From the NCBI GenBank assembly GCA_024195265.1, contig JAJLRJ010000013.1, positions 9,523,832 to 9,587,831 of the forward strand: 64,000 nucleotides of DNA, in the 5' to 3' direction. A program made the translations under genes and the position numbers. Positions 8,936-18,887 of the stretch are shown here, one piece after another. Source of the DNA: Dendrophyllia cribrosa. Its lineage: Eukaryota; Cnidaria; Anthozoa; Scleractinia; Dendrophylliidae. The first letter of the stretch is position 1. Every line of letters starts with the position of its first letter. The notes under the pieces were generated by a model. That model saw nothing but the letters and a program-made list of their open reading frames with translations. It was not told where the DNA came from and made no database searches.

Positions 8936-9424
8936 ATGACTGAAACAGACATCTTCAATTTTAATCATATTGATAAAAGCATCAGCAAAGAAAAACTATC
9001 TGAAATCAAAGCATTATATCGATTTTATCACAAGCGTTTTTGGTGCTATAAGAAGGCTTTCAAATATTTCAAGAGATTGAATTTAGCTATTAATTTATCA
9101 TCAGTTTCTTTAATATCCATTGGTACAATAGCTGGTTCAATAACATTGAACCCTATTATTTTAGGAGTAATTAGTGGTAGTGGTTTATTGATTAAGACAT
9201 ACAGCGAAATTAAAAACTATAAAAGAAAAATAGAAATGTCTAAATTTGCATACACAACATATGAGAAGGTACTCGTTGATTTACGGTCTTTTTTAAGAGG
9301 AATGCAATTTAACCATATCAATTTTATCAATAATATGAGGTTGCTAGACGAAACGATAATTGATCTTTGTACTCTTGATGAAAAATTTGAGAAACAATAT
9401 GATAAAAAATTCACTTCCGAGTAA
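8936..9424 (+). CDS. Two-pass membrane protein (162 aa)
   Basis: A charged N-terminal helix (about 1-47, rich in Tyr/Phe/Lys) is followed by a hairpin of two hydrophobic segments: about 50-70 (INLSSVSLISIGTIAGSI) and about 73-87 (PIILGVISGSGLLI). A long helical C-terminal part follows, with no Cys cluster. A TATAATATAAATG motif touches the start. It resembles uncharacterised small membrane proteins that recur next to the fibre gene in virus-like elements. Possible roles are membrane permeabilisation or anchoring of an internal membrane; neither can be shown from sequence. Last plus-strand gene before a convergent neighbour. Confidence 0.6.
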   Translation: MTETDIFNFNHIDKSISKEKLSEIKALYRFYHKRFWCYKKAFKYFKRLNLAINLSSVSLISIGTIAGSITLNPIILGVISGSGLLIKTYSEIKNYKRKIEMSKFAYTTYEKVLVDLRSFLRGMQFNHINFINNMRLLDETIIDLCTLDEKFEKQYDKKFTSE

Positions 9425-9475
9425 ACTTTTAGAGTAAATTTTACTAACAAACTTTTCATTCAATAACTCATTCAT

Positions 9476-9489
9476 AGGGGAAACCCCCT
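9476..9489. terminator. GC hairpin between convergent genes
   Basis: AGGGG AAAC CCCCT in an AT-rich context lies between the 3' ends of the membrane protein gene (+) and the VLTF3-like gene (-). Copy B has a similar G/C hairpin at its own convergent junction (60221-60253). A transcription end or RNA 3'-end signal for both strands is plausible. Confidence 0.35.
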
Positions 9490-9507
9490 TTGCATGACGA
9501 TATTGGA

Positions 9508-10173
9508 TCATTTATTAATAATTGTTTGTATTTGATCACCTATTAACAATAGGATATTATCCCAATATTGTTTATAGCAAGTTAATGTTCTTTTCGATTT
9601 AGATAAAGGTATAACATTTTCAATTGGTAATTTTAACATCTTAAATAATTGTTTTAAAATGTAATCAATATTTATCATACGTTTTCGGTTTCCATTTATC
9701 TGTGGCAAAATTTTATCTATCTCCTCAAAAATTTTCATGATTTTAGTTATATTATTGTAATTGTTTGATATCTGTAATTTGTGTTGGCTACAGATGTTAT
9801 TTAATGTGTTTTGGATATGATATTTCCGATGATATACCGATTTTCGCCGTATTTTATACTTACTCTCATAAAAATTAACATACTCTTTAACATAATTATA
9901 TCCATGTACGGAACCACAACTTAGACAAACATTCATTCCATTGTCATTAAACATATCTTTTTTATCACAACATGATTCAACAACTTCCGTATTTCTACCA
10001 ACATCTGCTAATCGTTGGTCACAAAAGGGACAGGTCAACTCTCCCATATTCTCACAACACAGTTCACTTGCTTTTATAGTTTTATCAACTTCTGCTAATT
10101 GCTGATAACAAAATGGACATATTAATTCATGCATGTCTATTAGTGCATTATGCATTTCTGAATCACAACTCAT
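9508..10173 (-). CDS. VLTF3-like / TFIIB-like zinc protein
   Basis: A 221-residue protein. The N-terminus has a duplicated Cys module of about 29 residues, CPFC...CC (19-40) and again CPFC...CC (48-69), followed by CLSCGSVHGY (83-92). The C-terminal helical half (YHRKYHIQNTLNNI..., RKRMINIDYILKQLFK..., CYKQYWDNILLL) matches the shape of the poxvirus late transcription factor VLTF-3-like family. Such proteins are thought to act with viral late promoters. Several Polinton genes here have TAAATG at the start codon, which is also the poxvirus late promoter core, so a cognate regulator-promoter pair is possible but unproven. The gene is intact and convergent with the membrane protein gene. Confidence 0.6.
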   Translation of the reverse strand: MSCDSEMHNALIDMHELICPFCYQQLAEVDKTIKASELCCENMGELTCPFCDQRLADVGRNTEVVESCCDKKDMFNDNGMNVCLSCGSVHGYNYVKEYVNFYESKYKIRRKSVYHRKYHIQNTLNNICSQHKLQISNNYNNITKIMKIFEEIDKILPQINGNRKRMINIDYILKQLFKMLKLPIENVIPLSKSKRTLTCYKQYWDNILLLIGDQIQTIINK

Positions 10174-10698
10174 TCTATACTATTATATGAGATTATATTT
10201 TTAAAACAATAGCTATAAGCGGTGCGTGTCTAAATTCCCAGAAAACAAAAATAGCGAACATGTTTTAATAACAGGAAACGAGTCATCATTAATAGCTATT
10301 GTTTCAGATCGTGAGTCAGTCGTATGATTTTTTCAACCAATCAGAAGGTGGATGATGCATCATTCAGTTATGTATGTTTGGTGAAAGATGAAATACTCTT
10401 CTTCACACGACTAGCAAATTCGAAAATCCTGAGAATATTTGCATTAACATCGAACAAATCAGATAAACCAGTTTCACTCTCAGCCATTTTAAGATTAAAC
10501 TAAATCATAAACTTCTAGATCTCTTTACCTACAAGACAGCCATATGACGATCATGCGGAAAAGCTTGGCTAAAAATCGGCTAACGCGTTAGCGATATTTC
10601 CCATTGTTTTATCTAAAATCACTTGATATGTAAATCAGTAGTAGTAGATGGTCAGAATTAATGTTTTTGTTTCCAATACATTTGTCTGTAATTTTTTA

Positions 10699-10803
10699 GG
10701 CAGTTATGAGATTAATAAAGTTTCACTCAGTTGTTTCGATGACAAGCGGTATATTCATGAGAATGGTAGTACAACTTTTGCTTATGGCCACTACAAAATT
10801 TAA
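10699..10803 (+). pseudogene. 3' fragment of a Polinton polB
   Basis: The last 34 codons of a protein-primed DNA polymerase B. SYEINKVSLSCFDDKRYI and the ending FAYGHYKI closely match the C-terminus of the copy B polymerase (55202-59173). The similarity begins immediately after a pyrimidine-rich tract ending in TTTTTTAG, which looks like a splice acceptor, so the piece may be an exonised fragment. The rest of the gene is not here. It lies on the plus strand at the right side of copy A, opposite to its expected place. Confidence 0.75.
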
Positions 10804-10861
10804 ACAATATAAAACTAAAAAGTTCAGTTCACAGTTCCATGGTAGTGCTGCATTTTCCATT

Positions 10862-11296
10862 TTAATGTTCAATTGACCCCTCCGACTTCATGGCATAAGG
10901 TGTAGCAGAATCCAAAACTGACTTTCTCCTCTTTAGCTTAAATACATGTTTCCGCATCATTTTCTTAGTATCTTGCTCAGTCAACCTCGTAATATCATTC
11001 TGCAGTAAGCGTCGAGACTTTTCATTTCGTATAGCCACTCGGCATTGATGAATGCTCTCTTCAATTGCATCAAACTCCCCTTCGCATTCCTCCAAGTTTT
11101 GAGTATCAAGATTATTGAAAAAATCTTTCAAATCAATTCCAATAGTTGTCTTCAGGTGTTCTAAGGTGTAATCCTTGGCATTCTTTATATTGTGGCAAAC
11201 ATTCTCATATCGCTGATCGAGCTGTTTTAGAGAGTAAGGCATCTTAACTTCACAAGCAACTTCACAATTGTGAACTTTTTCACTGAAAAAGTTCAC
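10862..11296 (-). CDS. Unknown charged helical protein (144 aa)
   Basis: An open frame of 144 codons between the inverted repeats, convergent with the polB fragment. The product is highly charged and probably coiled or helical (LKQLDQRYENVCHNIKN..., RLTEQDTKKMMRKHVFKLKRRKS), with scattered Cys residues but no ordered zinc motif. No signal peptide or membrane segment is seen. Its first codons lie inside a 44-base palindrome (11261-11305), so the true start may be the next Met (about residue 19). I do not recognise a family. It could be a cargo gene of the inverted-repeat element or a chance ORF. Confidence 0.35.
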   Translation of the reverse strand: MNFFSEKVHNCEVACEVKMPYSLKQLDQRYENVCHNIKNAKDYTLEHLKTTIGIDLKDFFNNLDTQNLEECEGEFDAIEESIHQCRVAIRNEKSRRLLQNDITRLTEQDTKKMMRKHVFKLKRRKSVLDSATPYAMKSEGSIEH

Positions 11297-11305
11297 AATT
11301 GTGAA
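11261..11305. repeat. Perfect 22-bp-arm palindrome
   Basis: TTCACAATTGTGAACTTTTT plus CA, then one central C, then the exact reverse complement. Each arm itself contains the smaller palindrome CACAATTGTG. It covers the 5' end of the 144-codon ORF. It could form a cruciform or serve as a binding site for a dimeric protein. Confidence 0.8.
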
Positions 11306-11565
11306 TCAAAGTGTGAAGCCTCTGATTGGTTAAAAATATCACACGACCGTCTCGTGATCTGAAACAATAACTATTAGTGATGACTCATTTCCTTTTTATC
11401 AAAACATGTTCAGACTTGTAAGCGGGGGATTCCCCGTTCTCTGTTTCTGGGTATTACATCCTGTGTTTCCGAGAATTGTATCACGCAATGAAATAAACGC
11501 ACTTTGTTTTAATTAACATATAGTTTCATTTGATTTTTCTATATTTTTTAATCCAACAGATGGGA

Positions 11566-11638
11566 AGTAGTTAAGACTTGGCTTGGTATCAGATCAGTTT
11601 TGCAAAACTGATCTGGTACCGCCAAGTCCTTAACTACT
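11566..11638. repeat. Hairpin next to LINE remnant
   Basis: AGTAGTTAAGACTTGGC ... GCCAAGTCCTTAACTACT with an inner stem around GATCAGTTTTGCAAAACTGATC: a near-perfect 73-base foldback. It ends where the LINE-like reading frame begins and may be the 3' end structure of that element. Confidence 0.7.
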
Positions 11639-11920
11639 GGTGGCTTGTGTGCACTCAGTGAAAAGATGAATGATGGTGTGATCTGCTGGACAAAAAGGGC
11701 AGCGTAGGGAGTCTTCTTTTTTCATTTTAAATAATAAGCTCTTAGTGCACAGAATATTGTGAATAATGTTGTACTGGAACATTGATAGCTTTACTTCTTT
11801 TGTTACTTCAAAAGGCAATAGATATAATTTTCTCAAATCATCCTTCTGGTAGCCGAAATTTAAGAGTCTTTTCTCACAAGTCGGCGGAGGCATTGATCGA
11901 AAAACGAGCCGGTTTTGCAC
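11630..11920 (-). pseudogene. LINE reverse transcriptase C-terminal fragment
   Basis: 96 codons with the zinc-ribbon-like tail seen after the RT domain of non-LTR retrotransposons: SMFQYNIIHNILCTKS, then CPFCPADHTIIHLFTEC (C-x2-C ... H ... C). The rest of the RT is missing, so this is a short 5'-truncated copy, as LINE insertions usually are. The family (L2/CR1/RTE-like) cannot be fixed from this fragment. Confidence 0.65.
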
Positions 11921-11974
11921 ATTGTAGTATTTTGTACAAACAAAATCACTTATTAACGGAGATAAGATATTAAG

Positions 11975-14092
11975 ATATTAAGATATTGCATTCTCTGGAG
12001 AGTTTTATTTGTCATAATGTATTTAAGAGTTTATTAGTACCATACGTATCAAAATTTTTACGCTAAAACAAATCGTAAAGGCGTCTCGACTGCAAGCAAT
12101 TCTTTTTTATCATTCAGTGTTTAGTGTGTTCTTGCTGGGCGCCAAATTTGCATGTCACAACTCGACAACATTTGTCTTTAATTGACATAAATGTACATGT
12201 ACTTTACTTAAATCTGCATTAATTAGCATCTCGTTTTAGCCTTGATGCCTCGTTCGCCGTATTCGTTGCAAAACAAAAGTTCGCGAATATAGCGGGCAGG
12301 CTCGGGCTCTCCACAGCTCTGCACGAACCGCACTCGTGCAAGGAGGAGTGCCTGAAACCTTGTCCACAGTAGAGAGACCCTGGGGACGAGATTGGGGTGC
12401 TTGAACATTAAATTTTAAATGCTTTCGAGGTTACAAATAAAACCCTTCTCATATACAATGGAACTATGTTTACTTCATTTGTCAAAAAAGCTTGCTTTAC
12501 TCATACATCGGTAGAGTCTAGATTCCATAGCTCGAAAGGAGGTCGGAAACCTTATTGAGAATTATATAGAGTAAAGTCGACACTATCGTTTAAAAATCTA
12601 TCATAAAATTTTTATGTGTTTAAAAAGCGGATTAGCTGGATCAGCAGGTCATAGCTTGGTGGTCCTCTGGTAGAGTTGGCTGACACTAAAGTCCCACGCA
12701 GAATCGAACCTGTCACTCATAATACAGTCTATTGCTTTGGTTGTGAAGGAAAACGGGGGCTTATTTGAGGAGGGGGGGGGGGGCTTGATAGAGGATTCAC
12801 GGTAATTAACAGAGAAATAATCCCCATTTTAGTCAAATAAAAGAAGTGGAAAAAAAGTCCACAGAGAACATAATAAATCAAGCTGTTGCACAGGCCAACC
12901 AAGATTGCTGTTGCTGTCTAACCTATTTACCGACATTAAGGTCCCGACAGAACCAAGTATCCGTATTATAGAAGTCAATAGGGGCGTCAATGTATTTTGC
13001 CAAATTCGACTCTTCTTTTAGTTGTTTGAAGAAACGAATGCAGCCAACTGGAGAATGATGGAAAATGGCTGTATTCGTAGATTTAAAAATGCTTGCTGAC
13101 AAGCCTGCGCTTTATAATTAAAAAATTTTTCTCGACTCTTTTCTTTCTAGCTGCCGCGTTGCTGCGCGTAGGTGGATACGTGTGTGATTTTCAGTTTCGT
13201 TAAGGCTGGTTTTGACTAACAACGGAGTCGGAGTCTTAATCAGAAGCGCAGAGCGTTACGATCTAGTGAAAATCCAATCGACGGAATCGGAAGAAGATTA
13301 TGGAGTTACAATCAGAAGAAAATGAAACCGGACGTTCTCATTCTTCCGACTCCGAATCCGTCGAGCTTATGACTCCGCTTACGACTCAGATTTGCGATTT
13401 TTAAGAAATAAAGAACAATATTTTTAGTAAATTGCAAATGGATCTCACAGACAAAGGAGTCTGGTTGTATTCGAGTGACCGGCTGAGTGTAAAAAGGGGT
13501 CTAAAATTGGGCCAATTTTCAAGTTTCAACTTTTTGGAAGAAAAATCCAAGAAATCATTTTAAATTGAGACCCAGGCGTACGTTTCTCGAAAGTCCCGTA
13601 AACTTTTCGGGCCCGAAAAGCTGTGTTATGTGCAGTAAGTTTACAAACAAGGATTCAATATTCTTTGATTAAGCTTAGAAAAAAATCCAAGTTTACTAAA
13701 AACGCTGCGCTGATTTGCAGGATAAAAACTCCATCGCCATTCGAAAGAAATTTAATTTTAAAAACAGCTTTCGGGAGTTTTAAGAAACGTACGCCAGGGG
13801 CCCGTTTCTCAAATATCCCAGTAATTTTTCCCGGAAAGCTATTTTCTGTCTACAATGTTCACATTAACCCTATTCAGACTGGGGGAGCGCTTTTCGAACC
13901 CCCCCTCCAGTAAAATTGTGATAACTCTTACACCGAAATAGCTATGAGGCTGAAATTTTCTGAATTTTCCTAGAATTTATCTAGGGATATTTTGGTATCC
14001 ATAACATGTCAGTGTGATTAACCATGTTGCCATGGCAACCGATTTTTGACATATACGTTTTCAAAATATTAAAATATGGTGAATTTTTTATT
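11975..14092. other. No gene seen; repeat-rich intergenic DNA
   Basis: Contains short unconvincing ORFs, a G run at about 12771-12783, a GGAGTCGGAGTC/GACTCCGAATCCG foldback-like stretch near 13220-13390 resembling a MITE, and a tRNA T-arm-like GAATCGAACCTG near 12710. No coding region can be supported. Confidence 0.5.
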
Positions 14093-14324
14093 TTAAAGGG
14101 GCAGTATCACGAGGTTCCACGCGCGGCACTATTCACTATTCTTGCACCGGAATTTTGGACATATCACTGTTAAAAGTGATTTTTTCTTTCTTCCGGCTAT
14201 CAAAACGGATTTTTTGATTCAACAAATACCTCCACTTCTCGACGGCCTTTTTGAATTTGCGGAATCAAACTTGAAAACTGGGCCGACGTTTTCAAGTTTC
14301 GACCTCGTGATACTGCCCCTTTAA
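14093..14324. mobile_element. TTAA-flanked MITE (232 bp)
   Basis: Inverted ends AGGGGCAGTATCACGAGGT / ACCTCGTGATACTGCCCCT, flanked on both sides by TTAA (14093-14096, 14321-14324), the target used by piggyBac-type transposases. The interior has no ORF of note. The ends resemble those of the larger element at 45774-50976. Confidence 0.8.
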
Positions 14325-14612
14325 GATCTTGTTCTTTGACTTATAGTGCATTTTCTTGTTACAATAGTTTTTTCTTGGGACAAGTTCTTTAAAGGCATCA
14401 AAAATTTTTAACATCAAATATTTGGGGGGGAGGGGTAGGTAAATATTTGCTCTCTTTTACTTATAGACAAACATTTTGTACTATTTATTAAATAACGCTT
14501 CTAAGTTCATTGTTTGGATAATAGACATTAGTTTGATACGTGTTTTATACATTCTGATCCTTTTCTCTTTTAGATTTTTTTTAAATTTTAATTTAAACAA
14601 AAAAAAAAGAAA

Positions 14613-14654
14613 ATCCAAGATGGTGGATCCAAGATGGCGGATCCAAGATGGCGG
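14613..14654 (+). repeat. 14-bp tandem triplicate
   Basis: Three copies of ATCCAAGATGGCGG (the first with one change) in a row. Confidence 0.85.
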
Positions 14655-14974
14655 ACAATTATTTCAAAATTATAGTTTTATCGCTTTTTTTATTGCTTTT
14701 TCTCGCTTTACAAGTGTGTCCTGTTTGTATTTATCATGTTTCAATATTAAAGAGATGATTTTACAGTTATATTTGATATTTTAAGTATCTGGATGGAAAA
14801 ATATCAAAGAAACGTCGGAAAAAAAACAAAAAATGACGTCATTGTGACGTCATAATTGGGTGTGGCAGGTCAAAACTGGGTGTGAGGTTTCCTTGTATGG
14901 AGGCGAACATTGTGTGAAAATTTCATGGTCCTAGCCTTACTGGTTCCAGAGATATAGATGGGGGGTCCGAGGAG

Positions 14975-15169
<195 letters not shown>

Positions 15170-15575
15170 AGTCACAGATTGCCTAAAAAAGCCCAGTTTG
15201 AATAGGGTTAAAGATGCATATTTGTTGGTTTTAAAGGCTAAGCAATAAAATTCTAAGGTGCCGAAATAATTCCGGCTAGTTTGGGGGGTTAATACACCCT
15301 ATAGATTCCGATTTTAAAATTTAGCTCCGTGCCCGGAAGTTATCGAGACTTTGAAAAACGGGCCTCTGGACATGAATCTGCGGTTTACATTTCGCAAAAA
15401 AGCACTTGAAAAACAAAAGCTACGTTAGAATCAAGTTCCTTCCTATAACTGTAGAATTAAACAATAAAAATTTAATCAGGCATTCCCAGACCATCAACAA
15501 AACGAACTTAAAAAGGGAATATTTTTTATTCCCATCTCTTTGAATTTTTAATACCATCACCCTTGGTGGAAGCCA

Positions 15576-15720
15576 TAGAGCGTTTTCACTTGACGTCATA
15601 GCCGCCATATTGGTGTTCCCGTACAAAAGAATTTTAAGTAACTTCTTTTGTTAGGAACACCAACATGGCTGCCATGGCCTTTGTCATTTGAGTCCCACGG
15701 GAATGAGTGAAAACGCTCTA
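15576..15720. mobile_element. TA-flanked MITE (145 bp)
   Basis: Ends TAGAGCGTTTTCACTTGACG and its imperfect reverse complement (AATGAGTGAAAACGCTCTA); the inner part also pairs (GGTGTTCCCGTAC / TTAGGAACACCAACATGG). A TA duplication suggests a Tc1/mariner-type mobiliser. Confidence 0.7.
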
Positions 15721-16568
15721 TAGTATCCACGAGCCAATCAGAGAAGAGTATTGAGCACGTGCAATGAGGTGATCTGGCGCGCACTTTTCAGCTGAATATT
15801 TGACCGACAACTCGCCAAGTCAACAACACAATTTTCTAACTCTTTCGCCAGAGTGTAAACGAAAGTAGGCAGAACACACCAGAAAAGGACAATGAATTCA
15901 GCAGCAAATTTGAGGACTGCAGTAGAGTAAAAACAGAGAGAAAACGTATGGTGAGATACTGCATGAGTTTCCAAAAGGCACTTTTAAACATTTGTTAGCT
16001 GCCGCGTCTTCGTCACTTCTTTGATTTGATAATATAATAATGACCATATTAGGTTTGCTTAGTTTGTTTGAACAGAACGTTGTGAGAGTGTTTTTTCTTT
16101 CGTTAAATTTAAGACAAATGTTTGCTTGCAGAAAGTGGAAACAAGTTGGATGCGCTTTGCTTTTCAATTCAAAGCCACGGACATTCTAAAAGGTAAGTTT
16201 AATTGTTGTTTTTCTACACTTCAAATGAACGATTATATACAACTTAAAAACTTCCGCAAGCAGGCCTTTTTTTCATTTTCCCGCTATAAATTAATCGCGC
16301 GCGCGAAAATTTCCCACCATTTTACGGCATTTCACAGCCGCGAGCTGCTCTGAATTAATTGTCATTGTTTTGCTGAGCGGCTTATAAAATGAATCCTCTG
16401 AAAGCCAAAAAAATTCGATTTTTCCGCGTTTTTGAATAAATTAGCGGAAAAATATGCCCTTGTCGTTATGTAGTATCAAGGGATTTGGTAGTGTATCAAA
16501 GGAGTTGTCGTATGTTAATTCTTTCTCTTGGTGCTCTTCGCTGGAGGCAGTTGACTTTTGTTTATGGA
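15721..16568. other. No gene seen
   Basis: AT-rich unique-looking DNA with short ORFs on both strands and no conserved motif. It leads into the gag-like fragment at 16569. Confidence 0.4.
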
Positions 16569-16920
16569 ATGGCTCAAGATGGAGCCAGTGCTGCTGCAGT
16601 TACTGCAATTTCGCCAGAGCTAAGCGCGTTTTTGGAAGCTCAGAAGAACGCCATCTTCACTGCTGTTAATTCCCAGATTAAGGGTCTCGAGAGCAGTTTA
16701 TTAATACAAGCGCATTCCGATCTTGCGTCGCAGATTTCGTTTGAGGTTCAGCCAGATAACTACGTTTTTCAAGAAAAGAGGAAACGAACAGCAGTTCAAC
16801 TTTAACCGTAAGATTCTCAAGACGTCCAACGCAGCCGTGAAAGCATTGGGGGATCGTAACATCGCTAAAGCGAAGGAGGAACTTTCTCAAGGTATTTCTC
16901 TATACTTGTTTGCAGGATAA
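16569..16920 (+). pseudogene. Retroelement ORF1-like first exon, frameshifted
   Basis: Starts MAQDGASAAAV, followed by ISPELSAFLEAQKNAI and a helical region ending NEQQFNFNRKILK, KAKEELSQG. I recognise this as the N-terminal type of protein repeated in many cnidarian loci and often linked to tyrosine-recombinase retroelements. That link is from memory of the family style and is uncertain. A frame change is needed near 16770-16780. The similarity stops at GAACTTTCTCAAG followed by GTATTT, a possible splice donor. No downstream RT or recombinase is in the window. Confidence 0.4.
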
Positions 16921-17790
16921 GAAGCGCGTAAAACGAGCTCCAATGTATCCACTTATTATCTTAAAGACAAATCTAAAGGACCCAAATCTTAAAGTGCCTC
17001 TATGATCAAATTTTTGATTTTCATTGTTTTGCATTTCGTGTACTATTAGACTTTCTTACTCGTCTTGCTAAATTTCAATCCATTATGAACATCAGAAGTC
17101 ATTTTATTTTAACATTTATTTCCGAGAATTTACGGCCGCCATTAATCAACCTTGTTCCAAGGCTTGGTTGCGAATGGGAGAAAGTGACGTCAAAAGACTC
17201 GAACATACCTCACGGGTTTAAATTATAAAAACAATAAGTATTGAAAATCACGCGAAGAGCAACAAAAACTTTGGACTTTTTCTTCGTTATTTCAGGGAAT
17301 AACAATGGCTGCGGCCGCACTTGGTGAGTTAACTGGGTTATTTTTTTAGTAACCCGGTTAAAATAACCCGGTTAAAAAAACTCGGTGAAAAGTAAAATAA
17401 CCGAGTTTATTTTTCTGAGCGGCCGCACTTCGGAAGGTTAAACTTTGAACGAGAGAGATCATGTTACCATTTGCTAGCGAGAGCTGCACAAAACAATACG
17501 ATTAATGAGCGAAAACAATAGGCCGGTTCTCACTAGGGCTCATCTGATTTATTTACACGTTTAAATCTCATTGTAAAATGTACCAGAGGTAAAAATTAAT
17601 ATCAGCCGAATGTAATTAGGAAGTTAAATAATTTCCAGTAGTTCGTTTTCGAAAAGCTCCATATTTCCCTTCTTTTTTATCAAAACGTATTTTGGAATGG
17701 CACGTGCTCTTGGTTTGTGCGGAATCACCCAAGTGTAGCTCGCGTACTTGGAGTGTGAACGTTTTAATGACCGCACTTATTGGATTCTTT

Positions 17791-17973
17791 GGGTGCGTTC
17801 CTTTGGGATGATCCGGATCCGGATCACTGATCCAAGATCACTCGGATCATGCTGCATCAAAGGAACCGATGAATCCTTGTCCAGAGTGGATTCGTCGGTT
17901 CCTTTGATGCTTCATGATCCGAGTGATCTTGGATCAGTGATCCGGATCCGGATCATCCCAAAGGAACGCACCC
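17791..17973. mobile_element. Near-perfect foldback MITE, GGGTGCGTTC ends
   Basis: GGGTGCGTTCCTTTGGGATG ... CATCCCAAAGGAACGCACCC with arms of about 60 bases including GGATCCGGATC; TTT lies on both flanks. The ends resemble those of some PIF/Harbinger-type MITEs; superfamily uncertain. Confidence 0.75.
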
Positions 17974-18703
17974 TTTGTTGCCCTGGCGATACGCGTAAAA
18001 CAAAAGAATCCAAGTGCACTTCAAAGTAAGGTCTACCCCTTACTTGGGAGCGCACTTGACCAATGACAGTAAAGCCGTGCAGCCGTGCAGCTAAAAGGAC
18101 GTGTGCGTGCAACTTTGAATTCCACAGGGAACGAGCTCTTTGCGTTTTGGTTTACGATTCGCAGTCACGGACGACTTCTAAACTGAAAGACTCTCAAGCA
18201 GGGTCTCAAGTTTTACTTTAGCTGTTGTATTGGAAGGCGTATTTCAAGCCGACTAGGGTAAAAAAATTTACGTTGAGAAAAAAAGGTTGTAGTCTAATTC
18301 TCAGGTTTAGCCAATGAAAAACGCTACAGCCATGCGCCCATTACAAAAAGTGAGCATAGCGTTACACCAGGCTCTGAGACGATGTTTTGCTGAATCAGGT
18401 TCAAATAAAACTTGACGTGATAAGAAAAAATATTTTACTATCGACTTAACGTTTTATGCATATCGTACTTTTGTGCTTCAACTTTGTTTATCACGGCTAA
18501 TCAATTGCATACCAACTTGCGATCGCAAGTAATTTGCATCTAAATACGCACGCTGTGCGTAGTCATGCCGGAAAATCTATTGTCTCGTCTTTCCTAAGTA
18601 GACCTTAAGTCTACTTTATTATCAAGTGCACTTCAAGTGCACTTTATTTGGCCCTAGTGTGAACCGGCCTAATGCCTCTGCACGTGCATTTTACATATTG
18701 TTA

Positions 18704-18887
18704 TAGACCCTATTCATAAATGGCGGCCGGTTTATTATTCTTTTATATTCATGCTAATCAGCCCAACTAGCCTCGTTAGCATGTGCAAAATTCAAAAGAA
18801 TTTGTGCTCTAAAATGAGGCTAGTTGGGCTGATTAGCATGAATATAAAAGAATAAATAAATCGGCCGCCATTTATGAATAGGGTCTA
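18704..18887. mobile_element. TA-flanked foldback MITE
   Basis: TA-GACCCTATTCATAAATGG ... CCATTTATGAATAGGGTC-TA with long arms (GGCTAGTTGGGCTGATTAGC on the inner part). Target duplication TA fits mobilisation by a Tc1/mariner transposase. Confidence 0.8.

Larger units (their letters stand above)
1..10190. mobile_element. Polinton/Maverick copy A, partial and decayed
   Basis: A block of virion and packaging genes typical of Polintons: adenain-type protease, capsid proteins, A32/FtsK-type ATPase, fibre-like protein and PLA2-like protein. The block is AT-rich and tightly packed, with genes often separated by fewer than 60 bases. The left side (expected integrase and polB) lies outside the window. 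The right end stops shortly after the VLTF3-like gene, with no recognisable counterpart of the terminal sequence seen in copy B at 54611. Six genes carry single-base breaks while others (pVI-like, ATPase, VLTF3-like) remain open, so decay is recent or partly due to sequencing error in homopolymers. Confidence 0.9.
10255..11412. repeat. Inverted repeat enclosing a polB fragment and an unknown ORF
   Basis: The sequence at 10255-10347 and the reverse complement of 11319-11412 are clearly alike. They share GAACATGTTTT, GAGTCATCA, TATTGTTTCAGATC and AACCAATCAGA blocks in the same order, with weaker similarity extending outward. The roughly 1.16-kb unit begins just beyond the Polinton A genes. It could be a terminal-inverted-repeat element or the rearranged end of copy A. 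No transposase is seen. Confidence 0.6.

Noticed and set aside
12223..12408. Host coding exon on the minus strand (NLVPRVSLLW...)
   Set aside because: The peptide looks like translated repeat DNA and has no domain, splice context or neighbour support.
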